From: Cycas panzhihuaensis | Lineage: Eukaryota > Cycadophyta | Direction: 5' to 3' | Assembly (NCBI GenBank): GCA_023213395.1 | Contig: CM041465.1 | Span: 150,481,741 to 150,545,740 of the forward strand | Length of the DNA stretch: 64,000 nt | Shown: positions 11,150-23,018 of the stretch, piece by piece | Position numbering within the stretch: position 1 is the stretch's first letter | Layout: each line of letters opens with the position of its first letter | Notes under the pieces: model-generated | The model's input: the letters and a program-made list of their open reading frames with translations, nothing else | Told to the model about the DNA's origin: nothing | Database searches by the model: none | Program-made: the position numbers and the translations under genes

Positions 11150-12195
11150 GTAAGGTCTCCCTCGTTAGTTAATTTATAAAATTCTAAAGTCTCTTCTCGG
11201 TGGCCTTGGTTTTGCTTACCTTTTTCCATTATATACAATCATCATATCATGCAACCTTGCTTATTAGGTCTCACAACATCTAGCTTTATAGATTACTTTT
11301 TTTAGGGTTTTTGGTTCAAGTATCTTGATTTTGTTTCGAATGCCTTCATTTAGTCCATTAATGAATTTGTGGGTCTTAGCCTTTTCTTCTTGAATGCATG
11401 ATACATATTGGAGGGACTCTATATAGTCTCTCTTATATTCATCCACTATCCTCTTTCTTTACTTCAACTCATGGAAAGTTTTCATTTTGTTGTCATAATA
11501 TTTCTTAGAGATATACTTCCATTTGAAGCACTTAATAAATTTGTTCCATCTCAATTATCTTTCTCAAATTCCATTTACCCTTTTGTGATGCTTCCACCAT
11601 AATGATGCCTTTCCTATCAAATTGTATACAACTATTCTTACCTTCTCACTTAAATGGAAGTCATTTAATCTGAAGCACTTTTCAATATTAAAGGTAGGTG
11701 GTCATAATTTCCTCATTTTGAATTAGAGCATATTCCTTCTACCTCATTATTCCCTTTATCTCAATCTTGGAGTCTCATTAGAAAATATAGTACTAGAATA
11801 ATAATACTCTTTACTATGATCTCAAGTTCTTCTTCTAATTCATTTACTAAATTCTTGTGAGTTGATGGCTCTCATGATCTATTCCTTCTTCTATAACTCC
11901 TAGTGTTTTAAATCCTTTCAGACTTCTCTTGCTCAATGGTTCATTAGATATTTTGGAGTATGGCTTTATGGTCTCTGAAGATTCTTTCATTGTCCTCCTT
12001 ATAACGTCTTAGTTCCTCTTGAAGTTCACAAACAATTTCTACCTTGGCCGTAGAAATATCAATTTGTGTGCATCCTCCATGTCATGGAATCTTTGTAGTT
12101 TTGATTTCTTCAAAGTTTGGGTCTCCTTAGACTTGTTGAGCCATTCTCATATTGTTCATCATTCTATCTATTCTTTGTTCAAATAAAGTAATCTA
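11150..12195 (-). pseudogene. Chromovirus gag remnant
   Basis: The best piece is an open frame at 11264-11446 with EYKRDYIESLQYVSCIQEEK and HKFINGLNEGIRNKIKIL, the retrotransposon gag core (family pattern Y..RF..L...., KF..GL....). Upstream at about 12190-12100 is the N-terminal MMNNMRMAQQV followed by a TAG where Gln is expected. A helical stretch AKVEIVCELQEELRRYKED follows. Stops and frameshifts separate the pieces. Confidence 0.7.
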
Positions 12196-12237
12196 TAATT
12201 GATATATTTACACTTTAATTTGACAACCTATCAAATT

Positions 12238-12770
12238 TTGAATTATAAAACCCTAATAACAATATGTTAATGTTGGAACTTATGAAATTCTAGTAATAAC
12301 CTATCAATGTTGTAAATTATGAAACTCTAATAATAATCTATTCATATTATAACTTAGGAAACCCTAGCAATAATTTGCTAATATTACAATATATGGTACC
12401 CTAACAAGAATATATCAATGTTGTAATATATGGTACCCTAGTAGAAATCTATCAATATTATAACTTATGAAATCTAAGCAGTAACCTTAATAATGCAACT
12501 TATAAAATCTTAGCTACAATCTATTAATAGTGCAACTTATGAAATCTTAGTAGTAATTTATTAATAATAGAACTTATAAAATCTCAGTTGTAACATGTTA
12601 ATCATGCAACTTATGAAATCTTAGCATCAATTTATTAATAATGCAACTTATAAAATCTCAGCTATAATTTATCAATATTACAACTTGAAATGTTAGTAGT
12701 AGTTTGTCAAAATTACAATTTATGAAACCTTAGTGATAATTTTTTGATGTTGTAATTAATGAAATCAATA
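12238..12770. repeat. 37-bp minisatellite, about 14 copies
   Basis: Degenerate head-to-tail units of 37 bp (for example the unit starting at 12275). Each holds AACTTATGAAATCTTAG, then TAATTTATTAATAAT-like sequence. Most units are 36-37 bp; about 14 to 15 can be counted. Units differ mainly by substitutions. It directly follows the chromovirus gag start, so it may be an expanded piece of that element's leader. Confidence 0.85.
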
Positions 12771-12782
12771 TCCTACAATATC

Positions 12783-12858
12783 TTGGTAAGCTTTCTCCTT
12801 AAACCCCTAATAATTCCTATCATATGGAATTTGCTCTCAATATTTATTTAAAATAACG
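12783..12858. repeat. Left part of a second ~36-bp array, cut by copia B
   Basis: TTGGTAAGCTTTC followed by TTAAACCCCTAATAATTCCT resembles the unit found at 18022-18315 (GGTAAGCTTTCAAACTTAGATACTC). This indicates one array split by the insertion of copia B. Confidence 0.5.
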
Positions 12859-13143
12859 TATTACAGTGGTAATTTAACCACTTAACTCAACTAATGTTAA
12901 TGTGGCACATTATCATGTGAATATTATGATTATATAAGCTGATAGATGTATATTTGAGACACTTTTGGACCTATTTAAAGGGATCCTAACTCCATTATAT
13001 TTTAAAATTTTTTGGCATAAATGTAATCTATTGTTCTATGGTGAGTTTTTATCACATGGTTTCCCACATTAATTCTATCTTCGTGTGCTTATTTCTTTCA
13101 TGCTTATTATGTATGTAAATGATCTATATTCTTATCTCTAACA
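12859..13143 (+). repeat. Copia B 5' LTR
   Basis: 285-bp repeat sharing AGTGGTAATTTAACCACTTAA, ATAAGCTGATAGAT, TTTGAGACACTT and the end TTCTTATCTCTAACA with 17761-18021, with many substitutions and small indels. Confidence 0.85.
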
Positions 13144-13159
13144 TGGTATTAGAGCTAAC
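13144..13159 (+). promoter_or_regulatory. Copia B primer binding site
   Basis: TGGTATTAGAGCTAAC directly follows the LTR. It is the initiator-Met primer site with one C-to-T change. Confidence 0.88.
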
Positions 13160-14383
13160 AGTTATATACAAGTAAGTGTGTGTTGGATAGAGTGTTTAGA
13201 TCATAGTTTATTAGGTAATGTTGGTCCAACCCTTCACTACGGATCAACTTCTTTGAGAACTAAAAGAGTATCCATAATTTACAATGGTTAAGTGCATTTC
13301 TTATTGATAGGTCTATTTTGTAGAATTATATCTATCCTCAAAGGTATATAGAGGAGTGTAGGAGGTTGTTTTCTCTTGTTTTAAGTGTATGGTTATATAG
13401 AGATGCCTAACACCCTTATAGTATTTATTCTTATAACCTCTAGATGCTTAATTGCCAGTTGAGGATGAGTGTCTTCTTGTAGATGAAGTTATGTGTGGTT
13501 CTAAAGCCATTGTAAAAGAATATTTTAACTCCTATTAAATCACCTCTATTGTGTTTAAGCCTATTTCTATTTTGAACATTATATCTCTATCTTGGTTATA
13601 GTTCTTACTGCCATCATATTATTTGTTGTAGTCTTACGTGATCATGTCTATGTTTTAATGAGATTGATGTCATAAGCATTGTGTCTTACGTGTCAAAGTT
13701 GGCAAATATATTATATTTGTATAGTTGTAGGAGATGCAATTCCCTCAACTATTGAGGTGTGTTAGACATGTTTGTAGATGAAGTATTTATATAGGAGATA
13801 TCAAACTCATTGTTCTAGCCTTTGAGAGATCAATAAATTTATAGTCATAGAGAAGACATAAGAAATTCTAAAGGTACATTTTATTGATAGGGGATATATA
13901 TAGTTTGTGAGATATGCATGAGAAGTTCTAGGCACATAGATGTTTATATTTTTTGATCATTGCATTAGATTATATTATTTCTTGAGTGTTGAAGTATTGA
14001 TTAGATTTTAATATATAACAATGTTTTACATTTCTATCAAACTTATTAAGTTTAGAAAAGCCTTCCATTGAGTAAGTTGTTAGTTTATTTATAAGTGGTT
14101 ATTATTTTCATTGAAGCCTTTCTATTTTTAAGTTTTTTGGAATGGACTATTTTTGGGAGAATATAGCTTGTGAGAGGTTGGTTTAATGTCCTTGTGTTTA
14201 TCATTTTTTATCATGGAAAAGTTAGTTCCTTTGGTTATTTTCAACGAGAATAACATTAATGAGAGGAAGGAAGACATGGAACTAGTTCTCATGCTGAACC
14301 AACTTTGGGGAAGTACCAAATCAAAATTGATGACCATTCTCTAATATGAGAAAGAATGAATACATGCTAAGAAAAAATAGTTC

Positions 14384-14700
14384 ATGGCTATAGGTTTGTA
14401 TAAGTTATATTTAGCTCTAGACCAGAGACCTTTAGTCCATAACCTTGAATTGCCTCATGAGTTTAAGATAAAGCTATGTGAGATGTTTGAGAAGAAGAAA
14501 ACTAATTGTTGTATTACTCTTATGATGGAGTTGTTAAATTCAAAGGTAGAGGAAGAGAATAACATAAGTGTATACCCAAATAATATCACTAATTTAAGGA
14601 ATAGGTTGGATAAATTAAAATCAAACTTAATTTATGATACACCGCTCTTTACAATTATTATATCAAAATTACTAGCTGCATTTGGAAGCTTTTAGACTAT
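14384..14700 (+). pseudogene. Copia B gag remnant
   Basis: Open frame of 103 codons with helical gag-like sequence: YKLYLALDQRPLVHNLELP, LCEMFEKKKTNCCITLMMEL and NNITNLRNRLDKLKSNL, matching the copia gag helices (L..L...K ... I..L...L). No start codon or zinc knuckle is convincing. The position between leader and protease supports the call. Confidence 0.6.
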
Positions 14701-14711
14701 CTATGTAAGGG

Positions 14712-14996
14712 ATGAAGTGTTTAAGTGGTATTAATGTCATTCTTAGAGATGCTCATGTATTTCCTGTAGAAGGTTTTGATTCTATTTCACTTAAAAGAGG
14801 TAAGTTCAATAGGGTTTATTATGTATTAAAGATAAAACTTAATCTTCTTTATACCCAAGAAATCTCCAAAGAAGGTGTGAAAATTGAGATTTATAATAAT
14901 AAATGCATATTTAAGGATCCTAAGAAAAAATTCTTTGTCATTGCTGCTAAAAAAAATTTAAGATCCTTTTGGGTGTTTGAGAAATTTAGAGCCTAA
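14712..14996 (+). pseudogene. Copia B protease-to-integrase linker
   Basis: Open frame of 94 codons: YVLKIKLNLLYTQEISKEGV resembles the DVLYVPGLK.NLLS block that follows copia proteases, then IYNNKCIFKD and FFVIAAKKNL. The catalytic DTGA is not visible. Confidence 0.65.
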
Positions 14997-14999
14997 AAA

Positions 15000-15800
15000 G
15001 AATCCTATGCTTTTATTACTAGTGCTAATGATGTGAGTAAGTTATGGAATGAGTGTTTAGGTCACCTTAATTATAGGAGCATCAATCTTATGAATAGGTT
15101 GAAGATGGTGGAAAGTTGACTATAGGTTCCATATTTAGAAGGCATTTGTAAAGGATGCATCTATAGGAAGCACCATCGCTATCCTTTTACTAAGCATTAT
15201 GCTTAGAGAGTAAAGGAGAAGTTAGAACTTGTACATACTGATTTTATAGGGCTACTATCATATCCTTCTATATTAGGTTCTTGATTTGTCTTTATATTTT
15301 AGATGATTATGGTAGGAAAGCTTGAGTTTTTATTTTAAAAAATAAGTCTAAAGTGTTTGATCATTTTTGTAAATGGAAAGTTAGTATTAAGAATGAGAGT
15401 AATAAGAAAATAAAGATTTTAAGAAGTGATAATAGAAAGGAGTATGACAATAATTCCTTTAATCAGTTCTATCTTGATCATGATATCAAATAAGAATTAA
15501 CTATCTTGTACACTCCATAACAAAATGGTATTGTAAAAAGAAATAATCATACCATGACAAAGATGGCGAGGTGTATGGTATATGCAAAGAATCTACTGCC
15601 AATGTTTTTAGCATTATAACAACTATTTATATTTTGAATAGGACACCTATAAAAGTTATTCATGGCATTACCCCCACAAAGTGTTAGATCAAGCATAAAC
15701 CTTCCATAAACTATTTTAAGGTATTTGGGTGCATTGCATATATATATATATCCTGGATACACATTGAAAGAAGTTGGATCATAAGAGTTTCAAAGGTATT
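15000..15800 (+). pseudogene. Copia B integrase remnant
   Basis: The zinc-finger region reads KLWNECLGHLNYRSINLMNR with CKGCIYRKHHRYPF (about 15045-15195). The core follows: LVHTDFIGLLS (first Asp), KIKILRSDNRKEYDNN (second Asp, about 15410-15450), then YTP, a TAA where Gln is expected, and QNGIVKRNNHTMTKMARCM, in which the catalytic Glu position reads Lys. The FGCIAYI-like block is near 15725. Stops are frequent. Confidence 0.82.
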
Positions 15801-16289
15801 TGCAAGAGAATAAGGCTTATAAGCTTTGGGATCCATATAGAAAGAGGCTTTTGGTTAGTCAGGATATTAAGTTTAATGAGTTAATTATGTACCATACTAA
15901 AAGGTCATTTGAAGATAGATTTTATCCTCTACTTCTTCTATTTCTAAGCCATATTTCGATACGTGTAGAGCTTAAAGATCATAGCATTATGTCAGAAACA
16001 AAAGCAAGACTAAGTGGGAGTAATAATAAGGAGCCATTATAAGAGCAAACGTGTGTAATACCACATGTTCCATTATGGGCTAGGAGGACCATTGAAGAAT
16101 CTAGTGTGATAATAAAATATCTTGAAGATATATAGAAAATAAAGAGTCAATATACTAGTTAGACTTTAGTGGTAGACACTAATGATTCTAATAATCTTAT
16201 TTCATATAAAATAATGAAAGAAGATATATGATAGAGAGCTATAATGGAGGAGGAGTATAGCTATACATGGGAGTGGCTCCTTTACCTCT

Positions 16290-17155
16290 ATCTAAGAACT
16301 TGGTTAGTTACAAGTGGGTTTAATGGAGAGGTAGATAAATATAAAGTTAGACTTATTACACAAGGCTTTAAATAGAAAGAAGGAAGCAATTATGAGGAGA
16401 CATTTATACTAGAGTATAAGATGATAATAATCCAATTGATCCTTACTTTAAAAGCTACATAGAATTGGGAGTTACCCCAGATGGACATAAAGTTAACATT
16501 CTTTAATAAATACTTGAAAGAGAAGATCCATATGGTTTAACCTCTTAGTTTTATAAAGGAATGATAGGAGCATTTAGTGTATCACTTGAAGAAATCTCTC
16601 CATGGCCTAAAATAATCACCTAATACTTGGTATAATAAGATATATACTAGATTAAAGGGGGATGGTTTTATGACAAGAGAATTAGAGCCGAGTCTTTATA
16701 TTCAAAGGAATGGAACTACAATAATTATTATTGTATTGTATATTAACAACCTTGTTATTATAGGTAATCATAATGAGACTTTACATCCATAAAGTCCTAT
16801 TTAGGACATACTTTTGATATAACAGAACTTGGGAAACTTTATTACTTTATGGGTATTGAAGTTAGGTAGATGGTTGATTGCATCATGATGTTACAATTGA
16901 GGTATACAAAAAACTTGTTTGAGAGATTCATGATGAAGGATTATAAACCAACAAAGACATCATGTGTAAAGGGCATGAAGCTCTTGAAAGATATACATAA
17001 GCCAACTATAGATAGGACTTTATATTAGTAATTAGTAGGGAGTTTGATTTACTTAAATCATACTAGGCCGGATATTACTTGGATTGGTATCTTATTATAT
17101 GTAGAATCCCTAAGAACTACATTGGGTTGCTACAAAGAGGATTTTGAAGTATGTT
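16290..17155 (+). pseudogene. Copia B reverse transcriptase remnant
   Basis: Blocks in order across frames: YKWV-stop-WRGR, KVRLITQGFK-stop-KEGSNYEETF (about 16340-16405), NWELPQMDIKLTFFNKYLKE (about 16460-16520), IIIVLYINNLVI (active-site region, Asp pair replaced by Asn), LGKLYYFMGIEV, KNLFERFMMKDYKPTKT and LVGSLIYLNHTRPDITW (about 17030-17085). Both active-site aspartates reading as Asn would make it inactive even without the stops. Confidence 0.82.
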
Positions 17156-17199
17156 AAGATAATACTTAATCTTGGCCTTAAATACTTTCATGGTAGAGA

Positions 17200-17745
17200 G
17201 GCAAAATTGCATAGGTATATTGATGTAGATTAGGATGGAGATGTTGAAGATAAGAAATCAACTATAGGATATATTTTTTATATTAGCAATGAGTTTGTAT
17301 CATGGTTTTCTAAAAAGTAAACCACTATTACATTATCTTCTACAAAGGTTAAATACCAAGGACTAAATATAGGTGTAACATAAGCAATATGGTTGTAAGG
17401 ACTTTTAGAGAATCTTGGAACATCTTCTAATATATCTATTATATATATTAATAATCAGAGTGCTATTCAACTTTTGAAGAATCTATAATTTCATGCATAT
17501 ATGAAGCATATCAAGATCTAGCACCATCACATCTATGACTAGACAGATTAAGGGGTTATAGGTTGAATTTTATCCAAGGGAATAACAACTTATGGATATA
17601 TTCATTAAAGCTCTTATTGAAGACCACTTCATTGGGATTCATGCCAATTTGGGACTTAGGAAAGTTATCTTTAAGGGGGCATATATCAACAAGGATAAAA
17701 ACAAAGGATAATCTAGCCCTTGGGAAGACTTCAAGACCCCACATT
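17200..17745 (+). pseudogene. Copia B RNase H remnant
   Basis: SWFSKKQ-like sequence, then TITLSSTKV, YQGLNIGVT, NLGTSSNISI, INNQSAIQLLKN, and the histidine-rich MKHIKI..HHHIYD tail. It closes with DLRKVIFKG-like sequence before the polypurine tract. The 3' stretch GGGG.ATATATCAACAAGGATAAA is shared with copia C at about 24090-24115, showing that B and C belong to one family. Confidence 0.78.
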
Positions 17746-17750
17746 TACAT

Positions 17751-17760
17751 TAAGGGGGGA
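17751..17760 (+). promoter_or_regulatory. Copia B polypurine tract
   Basis: TAAGGGGGGA immediately before the 3' LTR. Confidence 0.82.
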
Positions 17761-18021
17761 TATTAAAGTGGTAAATTAATCACTTAACCCAAGTAATATT
17801 AATTATAGTGTGAATATTATAATTACATAAGCTGACAGATATATATTTGAGACACTTGTGGATATATTTAAAAGGATCTTAAGTCCACTGTATTTTAATT
17901 TTTTTTGGCATCCATGTAAGCTATTATTCTATGGTGGGTTTTTACTACAAGGTTTCCCATATCAATTCTATCTCTGTGTGCTTGTTATGTATATAAATGA
18001 TCTATATTCTTATTTCTAACA
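17761..18021 (+). repeat. Copia B 3' LTR
   Basis: 261-bp repeat, partner of 12859-13143. It begins TATTAAAGTGGTAAATTAATC and ends TATTTCTAACA. Confidence 0.85.
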
Positions 18022-18315
18022 TAATCCTTCAAACCTACTACTCTACTATGGTTAAGATTAAACCACACTCTAAAAAATTCTTTGTAAGATTTCAACCTTG
18101 TAAGCTTCAAATCAAGCTCTAATAAGTTCTTTATAATTGTCCAAACTTAAAAGCTCTAATAATTTTTTGTTAGCTTTCAAACCTAACTACTATGATAAAT
18201 TTTATTAGCTTTTAGACCTGGATACTTTGATCAATACTTATAGCTTTTACACTTGGTTACTTTGATAAGTTTTTGGTAAGCTTTCAAACTTAGATACTCT
18301 AATATCACAACTATC
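18022..18315. repeat. Tandem array, ~35-37-bp units, about 8 copies
   Basis: Units such as AAACCTAACTACTATGATAA with TTTTATTAGCTTTT, then AGACCTGGATACTTTGATCA, then ACACTTGGTTACTTTGATAA with GTTTTTGGTAAGCTTTC. Copies are strongly diverged. It continues the array at 12783-12858 across the copia B insertion. Confidence 0.65.
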
Positions 18316-19260
18316 ATAACCTTGTTAAAGTACATGATACTCATGACTCTACCTCAATGGAACTCACTTACATTTGCTAATAAGACCAATACCAAACTAT
18401 ATGAAACTTGAATTTATAAAGCTTATTTAAAATAATACATGCACAACAAAATTATTTATCCAATGGGTATGATAAATACAAGAGAAGCAAAGTGCTCATA
18501 CACTTAGAAACAAATTACCTTTGTAGATAATGACACATGCAAAAATCTAGGAAACCATAGGATTGTATTCCTCAATGACATAATATACAAATGATATAAT
18601 AAGGGAAAGAACCAACTAGATTGCTTTAAATAAATTCACTACCTAACCTTTTAAAATCCTTTGAGGGAAGTCACCTTAGAGCCAAAGCATATGATGTGAA
18701 TATTGGAGTATTATTTTGTTCCACTTAATCCCTAAGCTATCTCTTTTATAAAAACTTCTTCGATTATAAATCTATAAATAATTATTTATTAATATTTCAT
18801 TCTCTACTGTAATCTTTTATTCACTTCTATAATATTATATATTTCTATAAATTACTCATTTATTGAGATAAAATCATGATAACACATATCACATATGGTT
18901 CTTTGCTAGATTAATCTTATTAGACTACCTTACTATATAACCTACATATCAATAATCTTGTATATGTCCATATTGCTTGCTTATCTTAATAGGTTGTATG
19001 TTTCATACCATATAACACTTATCAATAATGAGAGTGTGAATCTATATCTTATAGGAATTAGTCATACATATCAAAGTAATCAAAGGGAGACACACTCATC
19101 CCATGCACAGTAAAATATCTAAGGAGAGACATACTCAACCCAAGTTCTTTCAATCAAATCTAGAGCATAAGGGAGATATAGTCAACCTTGTCTCAAATTA
19201 TAATTTAATACTAATAAATATATTCTAATAATATTAAAACTATAATTCATATACATGTTC
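18316..19260. other. A+T-rich stretch, no gene recognised
   Basis: No coding motif on either strand. Three diverged copies of a GGGAGACACACTCA-like motif, about 50 bp apart, occur at roughly 19085-19190. Confidence 0.4.
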
Positions 19261-19725
19261 ATGACATGGCCTTTATAAATGTTTTGTATGGCCTAAAACA
19301 AGCTTCAAGGCTCTAGTATAAGAAAACTAATTAGTACTTTATGAAAAATAGGCTTGAGAGAGCTCCAACTAGCTCAAACTTGTATATCAATGTTTTGGAT
19401 GATAAATTTATATTTGTGATGTTGTATGTTAATGACTTACTAATCATAGATAATGGTGTTAATATAATATTAATATTAAAGATATATTTGAGTCATATCC
19501 TTGAGATGATAGATTTAGGAACACTTCATCACTTTGAATGGAAATATAGTAAAGGCCCAGATGTGGTTTCATCTTGCAAGTAACCTACACTTAACAAATT
19601 CAAAATAGATAATTATAAGCTTATATATATCCCCATAGAGATAGGTGTCAAATTAATAATAATAAATGATGGAGTAAATATTGATTCTACATTATTTAGA
19701 TAACTAGTTGGTAATAAGAGAAGGA
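19261..19725 (+). pseudogene. Isolated copia reverse transcriptase fragment
   Basis: Starts with LYGLKQASRL (about 19285), then an open stretch with NRLERAPTSSNLYINVLDDK, FIFVMLYVNDLLIIDNG (active site YVND where YVDD is expected) and LEMIDLGTLHHFEW. Out of frame follow KFKIDNYKLIYIPIEIGVKL and STLFR-stop-LVGN. About 150 residues of RT palm and connection are present with no LTR or neighbouring domain, so this is a truncated scrap. The first catalytic-pair Asp is Asn. Confidence 0.82.
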
Positions 19726-20848
19726 AGGAAGTATAAATCTTGACTAGCCTACCTTTGAAGTTCAACCCTAAATATCCAATTGCTTGCAAGATTGCTAAGA
19801 CTTATTACCTACAAATGTTTTTCCTTCCTCTTATAGTTGTAACTCTAAACTTAATAAAATTTTTATTATTAGAGATTATGTGATCCTATGCTAGGATAAA
19901 TCCCAACTTGAAGAGGGATTTTTAATATGTTTCATGTGCCTCTCAATTCTTAAATTTTAAGTTTATTATTTTCCTTTGCTTATTTAACTTTTCTTTTCAT
20001 ATTGGCACTTTGCCATGGAAACAACACTTGTTAAGAGATTACACATGCACACGTAACCTCAATACTCTTGGTAGGGTTGACCTACTAATAGTGTATAGCA
20101 TAAGAGTATCAAGGTATTGTAAAAAATTTTAGGGGCCATAAGGAGACTAGGATAGATCTAGAAAAGTTGAGTTCCTTGGTTACAAATCTAAAACCCCTAT
20201 CTAAGATCTATTATTTTTGACTAAGCATGCTTAGTGATAAGTCAATGTGTAAAGTGAGATGAAATATTTATTAATACTTAGGCCTCAAATTAAATTATGT
20301 CAATACTTAGGGTTATTAAAATAAAGAGGTGCTTTGTGATTTTTTTTTTTTTAATCATCCCTAGTCTAGTCTACTTACCCTACCAAAAATAGTTCTCTTT
20401 TACACAACCCAGTTTTTACAATTGAAACCCTCATGAATGATTTTTGTATGAAAAGAGTGTTTTATTTTATTTTTTTTATCACTATTTCTCAATAATGCTT
20501 TTGTAATGAGGGCATCTTTCCCTTTATTTTATACTAGGTCATTTTCAACCCATACTTTTAGGGATAAATGGGTACCATAACTCAAATTTTATCCATTTTC
20601 TCACCTACATCATTTTAGCGAATATATCGTACTAGTCATAGTGTATTAGATAAATTTCTAGAATAAATATCTAGAGTTAATAGGTTATAGACACCCCACC
20701 CATTCCTCACTATTCTACGACACTTCAAATTCTTAATTCTAGCTCTTCTATTTCTTCTTGATTCTTAATACTCTTTCTTTTTACCTCATCATCCTTCTTC
20801 TAACCCTCTTCTCTAAATTTACTTTTGTAACTTATTTCTTATTGCACC
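19726..20848. other. Low-complexity A+T-rich stretch, possible gypsy leader
   Basis: No gene recognised. T-rich runs occur at 20338-20354 and 20459-20480. The part just before the gypsy gag at 20849 may be that element's leader or LTR, but no repeat partner or primer site is visible. Confidence 0.35.
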
Positions 20849-21560
20849 ATAGCTCCCCCCACCCAAGAAGATTGAATCTCTACCTTGGAATCCTAATACA
20901 CCATCTTAAGTGATAACATCACTAAGCTCTTTGATGAACTCATGAAACTCGCCACTAAGATTTTTAATATACCTTCCACCTCCACTTTATCTGGAAGCTC
21001 TCCACCACCACTACCACCTCCTCCCAAATACTAATATCGTAAGATCACTATTTTAGTTTTTGATCTATAATTAAATAATGATTTTACCTGTGCCTAGATT
21101 AATAAACTTGAGTTATAGTTTTCTCTTCATATTGTCTCTTATTGGTAATGCACCTCCATCTATCTTGAAGGCAAAGGACATAACTAGTTCTACTAGTGGA
21201 AATGCTAAAATCCCCATGTGCTCATATGAAACTCTTTTGCATCTATTTCTTTGAGTAGTACAAGGGCACTTGAGACTATTTATTCTTCAACGAGCTCATC
21301 CAACTTCAACAAACCACTTCCATAAAAGCATATACAAATGAATTCCAAGCACTTTAAAACTAAAATTTCCAACACCTAGGTCAAGGTACTCTCATTAATG
21401 CATTCATAGCTAGACTTAAGGAGAGAACTTGCATGTTCCTCAAGACCCACCATAACATCACACTTCATGAGATAATATCTATGGCAAAGTTAATTGAATT
21501 AGAGCTTATTGCTAACCACTCCATGTTTTCTCATCGCACCTTGCTCTTCTAGCAATGATA
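20849..21560 (+). pseudogene. Ty3/gypsy gag remnant
   Basis: The likely start ATG now reads ATA at 20849, followed by APPTQED-like sequence and a proline run (SPPPLPPPPKY, about 21000-21030). The gag core follows: INKLEL near 21100, then IYLEGKGHN near 21160 (the family YLEGKA..W). The TTSIKAYTNEFQALKN-like block is near 21310-21355, and TCMFLKTHHNITLHE lies at about 21430-21475. Many stops are TAG at Gln or Trp positions. No protease or pol follows, so the element is truncated. Confidence 0.65.
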
Positions 21561-22687
21561 AACTTTAGGTAAATTTCATTACTTACAACTAGCACTAACC
21601 CTAGTAGTTCTAATGCTAGAGTTAAAGAGCTTAAATCTTGCTCACAATTGCATAAACAAACCTTTGAGATTAAATAACCACCTACAAAGGTTGTAAAAAT
21701 GTAAAGACAAAAGGATAAATGATAGATTTATGCCATTCTATATGTAGCTCTCTCATTGGTTGATAGAAACATGTTAGATCAACCTAGTTAGAGTCATAAT
21801 AAAAAGCACCTATATATATGGATAATAAAGGATCATTAAGATACTTATGATGTAGAGGTACTTTTCATAATGGATAAAGAAGGTAGTCGACAATCATTTT
21901 TAAATAATAATGATTAGAAGTATTTATAACTACCATAGATTAGATTTTTTTCATAGGGCTATAATAGAATTTATAACATGGAATCAATTGACTTTGAAAC
22001 AATGAAAAAAATCTAGAAATTGGAGGTGAGACAAAGATAGTGGATATTAGGGAAAAGATAGAGGTGGTGATCAAATTTTTGATACCCAACTTTAATGGCA
22101 TTTAATAACAAGAATTAACTTTAAGAGATAAGAGTCTAAAGAACAAAGATATAATTAAGAGGGCATGAAGATATAATAGAATTAAAGAGGATCTAGAGAT
22201 CATAGAGAGCTTGGGCACATATCTAAGAATAGTAGAAAAAGAATATGATAAAAAGATCTAATTCTTTGGAATGAAAAGCATATTATTAAGGGAAGAAAGA
22301 GGCTAAACTAGTAGTCTAGTTTTTATATTCAAGGTTTTATGGTCTATTAACTAACTTGTATGAGGTTTTGTATGACTTAAAATTATTAGATTTAAAGGTT
22401 TAAACTTTAGTATTTGTTAAGTAGTTTGTATAAGATTTTCTACTGCCTAGTACTGAGAATTGTTAACTAGCTTGCATGAGATATCTTAACTTAGAATTAT
22501 GGATTCAAAGATTGCTACCTAGATTGGTTTGGTAACCTCTTGGTGACCACTACCAACCCATGAAGGGGCATGATTAGATTATGTTAGGAACATGTATATA
22601 AATTACTACTTTATTATCTTTGGGCTATTTCAAAGGTGTTTATTTCAATTTGAGAAAGGATATTGAGTGTGTTTCCCCTTTGCTTTA
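21561..22687. other. Decayed sequence downstream of gypsy gag
   Basis: No confident domain. It is A-rich with many stops. A few short words resemble a zinc-knuckle context (RGHEDIIE near 22160) but not enough to call. A repeated ACTAACTTG(T)ATGAG / TAACTAGCTTGCATGAG motif occurs near 22345 and 22455. Confidence 0.3.
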
Positions 22688-23000
22688 TGTTGGAATATAT
22701 TGCCAAATAATGTTAATGTGTGGTGAGATAATATATGGAATATTCTTGATGTAATATTATGATGAGTTGATAAATGTAATCCTAATTATTTAGGACACTT
22801 GATATCTATAAATACAGATCTAATATCCATTATACATTACACTAGTTTTGTTAAAAATATGATATAATATTAAGTTTGGTGGGTTTTCACGTGAAAGGGT
22901 TTCCAATATCAATTCTAGTATCCTATGTGTTTGTTTATGCTTGGATTTGCTTTATGTGAAAGATTCTATTAGCCTATTTGCATATAAGTATTTCTTAACA
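22688..23000 (+). repeat. Copia C 5' LTR
   Basis: 313 bp from TGTTGGAATAT to TTTCTTAACA. It is bounded on the right by the primer site, which fixes the end. Confidence 0.72.
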
Positions 23001-23018
23001 TGGTATCAAAGCTGCAAG
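23001..23018 (+). promoter_or_regulatory. Copia C primer binding site
   Basis: TGGTATCAAAGCTGCAAG follows the LTR directly: the initiator-Met site with one G-to-A change. Confidence 0.85.

Larger units (their letters stand above)
9780..12195 (-). mobile_element. Ty3/gypsy chromovirus fragment (gag to RT), 3'-truncated
   Basis: Minus-strand gypsy sequence running from gag (about 12190) through a protease/linker region to RT, where it stops near 9780. RNase H, integrase and both LTRs are absent. Its RT wording ([50 protein letters not shown]) is that of the plant chromovirus branch. Stops are frequent, many of them TAG at glutamine positions. It is an old fragment. Confidence 0.8.
12859..18021 (+). 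mobile_element. Ty1/copia LTR retrotransposon B, complete but heavily decayed
   Basis: Plus-strand element of 5163 bp: 5' LTR 12859-13143, primer site 13144-13155, decayed gag-PR-INT-RT-RH, polypurine tract 17751-17760, 3' LTR 17761-18021. LTR ends read TATTA...TAACA; the opening TG has become TA in both copies. The flanking 5-mers TAACG and TAATC share only three positions, so a target duplication is possible but decayed. Stops are dense, largely TAG. The element interrupts a ~36-bp tandem array. Confidence 0.85.

Noticed and set aside
12238-12770. Regularly spaced repeats that could suggest a CRISPR array
   Set aside because: Units are contiguous and diverged with no unique spacers, in a eukaryotic retrotransposon setting.
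13144-13160. tRNA-like words TGGTATCAGAGC at several places
   Set aside because: These are primer binding sites beside LTRs, not tRNA genes; no cloverleaf surrounds them.
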